Positions 14,775-16,164 of a DNA stretch of 16,164 bases are shown here, one piece after another. A program made the position numbers and the translations under genes. Within the stretch, counting starts at the first letter, position 1. Every line of letters begins with the position of its first letter. The notes beneath the pieces were generated by a model. That model was not told where the DNA came from. It was given only the letters and a program-made list of their open reading frames with translations, and searched no databases. This stretch comes from JAJFUI01 sp039679885 (GTDB lineage: Bacteria; Planctomycetota; Planctomycetia; Pirellulales; Thermoguttaceae): NCBI GenBank assembly GCA_039679885.1, contig JBDKUC010000130.1, forward strand, positions 1-16,164, read 5' to 3'.

Positions 14775-15026
14775 ATGGCCAACGTCCTCGTGAGTCCCGA
14801 GGTACAGCGACAAATTGACCGCTTGCCGAGGGTCATTCGCGCGAGGGTGTGGCAGTTGATCAGGCGACTCGGAAAATGGCCGGAAATCAGCGGGGCAAAG
14901 CCGCTGCAGCGCAATCTGGCCGGCCATTACAGGCTGCGGACCGGCGACTATCGCGTCCAGTTCCGCATCGAGAGAGAGAATATTGTGATCGAACAGATCG
15001 GCCATCGGGCCGGATTCTACGAGTAG
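14775..15026 (+). CDS. RelE/ParE-family toxin of a type II toxin-antitoxin pair
   Basis: 83 residues. The fold pattern is typical: an N-terminal strand (MANVLVSPEV), two helices (QRQIDRLPRVIRARVWQLIRRL), the conserved GAKPLQRNLAGHYRLRTGDYRV block (40-61) and the closing strand IVIEQIGHRAGFY. The basic residues of the KPL...G.YRLR.GDYRV region usually carry mRNA cleavage in RelE-like toxins, while ParE-like members act on gyrase; the sequence alone does not decide which. The frame is open upstream to 14667, but the promoter lies inside that stretch, so ATG 14775 is preferred. No good Shine-Dalgarno sequence precedes it. The toxin gene comes first and the antitoxin second, 15 bases apart, as in higBA-type order. 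It sits between putA and a duplicated putA fragment. Confidence 0.9.
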   Translation: MANVLVSPEVQRQIDRLPRVIRARVWQLIRRLGKWPEISGAKPLQRNLAGHYRLRTGDYRVQFRIERENIVIEQIGHRAGFYE

Positions 15027-15041
15027 GAGGGGGAACCGGCA

Positions 15042-15404
15042 ATGATCCGCGAAAGGATGACGATCCGCGGCAAACGCTGCGTTGCAATCGAAGAGACCGA
15101 GTTGCGGCGGCTCGAACGCCTCGCCGAGAAGCAGTCACCCTTGCCGCCGCTGCCCCCGGCCGACGCCAAGGGGAACCGTCCGGCGTTGGAGTATATTCAG
15201 GTCTCGATCGCGCGGGACATCATCCGAGAGCGGCGTGAGCTGGGCCTCAGCCAGGCCCAGTTGGCGGAACTGGCCGGACTTCGCCCCGAGACTTTGTCCA
15301 GGCTCGAATCGGGCAAACACTCGCCAACCGTGCGGACCGTCGAGAAGATCGACCAAGCGCTGACGGGCTATGCGAAGTCGAAGGGCAAACGACCCATCAG
15401 GTAA
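15042..15404 (+). CDS. Xre-type helix-turn-helix antitoxin
   Basis: 120 residues. A short N-terminal part (MTIRGKRCVAIEETELRRLE, about 6-25) resembles the small dimerisation strands of Phd/YefM antitoxins. A proline-rich linker (31-40) follows, then a Cro/C1-type HTH at about 57-108 (ARDIIRERRELGLSQAQLAE..., with the recognition helix near RPETLSRLESGKHSPTV). The basic tail KSKGKRPIR may contact the toxin or DNA. ATG 15042 is served by AGGAGG at 15025-15030, which overlaps the toxin stop; ATG 15057 would also begin at the MTIRGKR strand. It should neutralise the upstream toxin and repress the operon through the TGACAA...TTGTCA palindrome. The HTH call is firm; the antitoxin role follows from the neighbour. 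Confidence 0.88.
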   Translation: MIRERMTIRGKRCVAIEETELRRLERLAEKQSPLPPLPPADAKGNRPALEYIQVSIARDIIRERRELGLSQAQLAELAGLRPETLSRLESGKHSPTVRTVEKIDQALTGYAKSKGKRPIR

Positions 15405-15419
15405 GCCCCGATCGCACCA

Positions 15420-15476
15420 GCGGCTTCGGCCTCTCCGGGGCCGGCAGCAAGGCCGGCGGCCGCGACTACCTGCTCC
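15420..15476 (+). pseudogene. Duplicated 57-bp fragment of the putA 3' end
   Basis: Matches 14410-14466 at 56 of 57 bases, offset by 1010 bp. The only change (T14456 to C15466) is at a third codon position and is synonymous (Asp). It encodes the PutA piece GFGLSGAGSKAGGRDYLL but has no start codon and no neighbouring putA sequence. Together with the original it flanks the toxin-antitoxin pair as direct repeats. The remainder of 15405-15564 shows no gene. Confidence 0.9.
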
Positions 15477-15564
15477 GACAGCCTTCAGTCGCTCATCGGT
15501 CGACGTTCGTGCCGCACTCTCCCGACGCGCCAAAGATTGCCCAGGACATCGCAAGACTCCTTGG

Positions 15565-16164
15565 CTACCCGTCTTCTGGCGATGGTTTGCCGCGCAGCCT
15601 GGCTCGAATCTTCGCCAGTCGCTGAGCCAGTTCTCGCTCGAAGCCGCGGTCGGTGGGGCGATAGTATTCCCGCTCGACGCCGAGATAATCTTGCGCGGCG
15701 ATGGCGTCCGGCGCGTTGTGGGCGTATTGGTAGCCCTCGCCGTGGCCCAGTCGCTTGGCGGCCGCGTAGTGGCTGTCCCGAAGATGGACCGGCACGGGCA
15801 GCAGCCGCCCCTCGCGGACATCGGAGCGGGCCTCGCCAATGCCAACCGTCGCCGCGTTCGACTTCGGCGCGCAGGCCAGATACGTGACCGCCTGGGCGAG
15901 CGTCAACTGGCACTCGGGCAGCCCGACCAACTCGCAACCGTGCGCCGCCGCCACGGCCAGCGGCAGCGCGGCCGGATCGGCGTTGCCGACGTCCTCGCTG
16001 GCCAAGATCACCAGCCGCCGAGCGAGGAAGCGGACGTCTTCGCCCCCTTCGAGCATTCGGGCGAGCCAATAGAGCGCGGCGTCGGGATCGCTGCCGCGGA
16101 TGCTCTTAATCAGCGCGCTGATCGAGTCGTAATGCGTGTCGCCCTGCCGATCATACTGCACGGC
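15565..16164 (-). CDS. rarA: RarA (MgsA) replication-associated recombination ATPase, C-terminal part
   Basis: About 200 C-terminal residues of a minus-strand gene whose start lies beyond the right edge; the GTG at 16161 is internal. RarA is a clamp-loader-like AAA+ protein acting at stalled replication forks. Recognisable stretches of the lid and tetramerisation region: YDRQGDTHYDSISALIKSIR, GSDPDAALYWLARMLEGGED, LASEDVGNADP, YLACAPKSNA, VPVHLRDSHY, GYQYAHNAPD and YYRPTDRGFE. All are in the order found in E. coli RarA. The Walker motifs are outside the window. The gene converges on the putA/toxin-antitoxin segment and ends about 90 bases from the putA fragment. Confidence 0.95.
   Translation of the reverse strand, partial: AVQYDRQGDTHYDSISALIKSIRGSDPDAALYWLARMLEGGEDVRFLARRLVILASEDVGNADPAALPLAVAAAHGCELVGLPECQLTLAQAVTYLACAPKSNAATVGIGEARSDVREGRLLPVPVHLRDSHYAAAKRLGHGEGYQYAHNAPDAIAAQDYLGVEREYYRPTDRGFERELAQRLAKIRARLRGKPSPEDG

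Noticed and set aside
14667..15026. Toxin starting at 14667 (119 codons)
   Set aside because: The added N-terminus does not resemble RelE/ParE, and the promoter and operator lie inside it.

Overview
The window looks like a stretch of chromosome from a high-G+C, Gram-negative-type bacterium. My best guess is a planctomycete of the Pirellula/Blastopirellula kind. That guess rests on the gene set (OleC-type beta-lactone synthetase, a TMTC-like membrane protein with TPR repeats, an FHA-GAF-SpoIIE phosphatase, a fused PutA) and on the many short palindromic repeats; no marker gene proves it. Most of it is ordinary housekeeping DNA. Sampled 60-base lines give 38 G+C in putA but only 30 in the 1.5-4.1 kb region, so that region stands out as a likely transferred island.

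Layout. Bases 2-1273 (+) are the 3' part of oleC. Bases 1505-4097 (+) hold a two-gene operon of lower G+C: a 699-residue GNAT + PIN-nuclease + PUA-like fusion protein followed by a 154-residue ASCH-domain protein. This is the best candidate for an undescribed system. On the minus strand, 4138-6725 is the feoA-feoB ferrous iron uptake operon, with a promoter and a 19-bp palindrome upstream. Bases 6967-8931 (-) encode a polytopic GT-C-like membrane protein with five TPRs. Two tRNA genes follow: Arg(UCU) on + and Gln(CUG) on -. Bases 9609-11300 (+) encode an FHA-GAF-PP2C signalling phosphatase with a good sigma70-type promoter. Bases 11391-14534 (+) encode the bifunctional proline oxidising enzyme PutA. 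A RelE/ParE-type toxin and Xre antitoxin pair lies at 14775-15404 (+). Bases 15565-16164 (-) are the C-terminal part of rarA (mgsA), running off the right edge.

Repeats are a second theme. A REP-like doublet (two small hairpins in inverted orientation) sits between the TPR gene and feoA. Another doublet of the same architecture but different sequence is read in frame inside putA, in the linker between its two enzymes. A shorter palindromic insertion is read in frame inside oleC. Three near-copies of a 25-27 bp hairpin unit separate feoA and feoB, and heptamer repeats lie beside tRNA-Gln. A 57-bp piece of the 3' end of putA reappears, with one synonymous change, just beyond the toxin-antitoxin pair, so the pair is bracketed by direct repeats.

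Functional links. FeoA and FeoB act together in Fe(II) import. The toxin and antitoxin form one operon whose palindrome overlaps the promoter, as expected for autoregulation. The GNAT-PIN protein and ASCH protein are 28 bases apart and probably act together on RNA or on a translation component; this is inference. The other genes look independent of one another.
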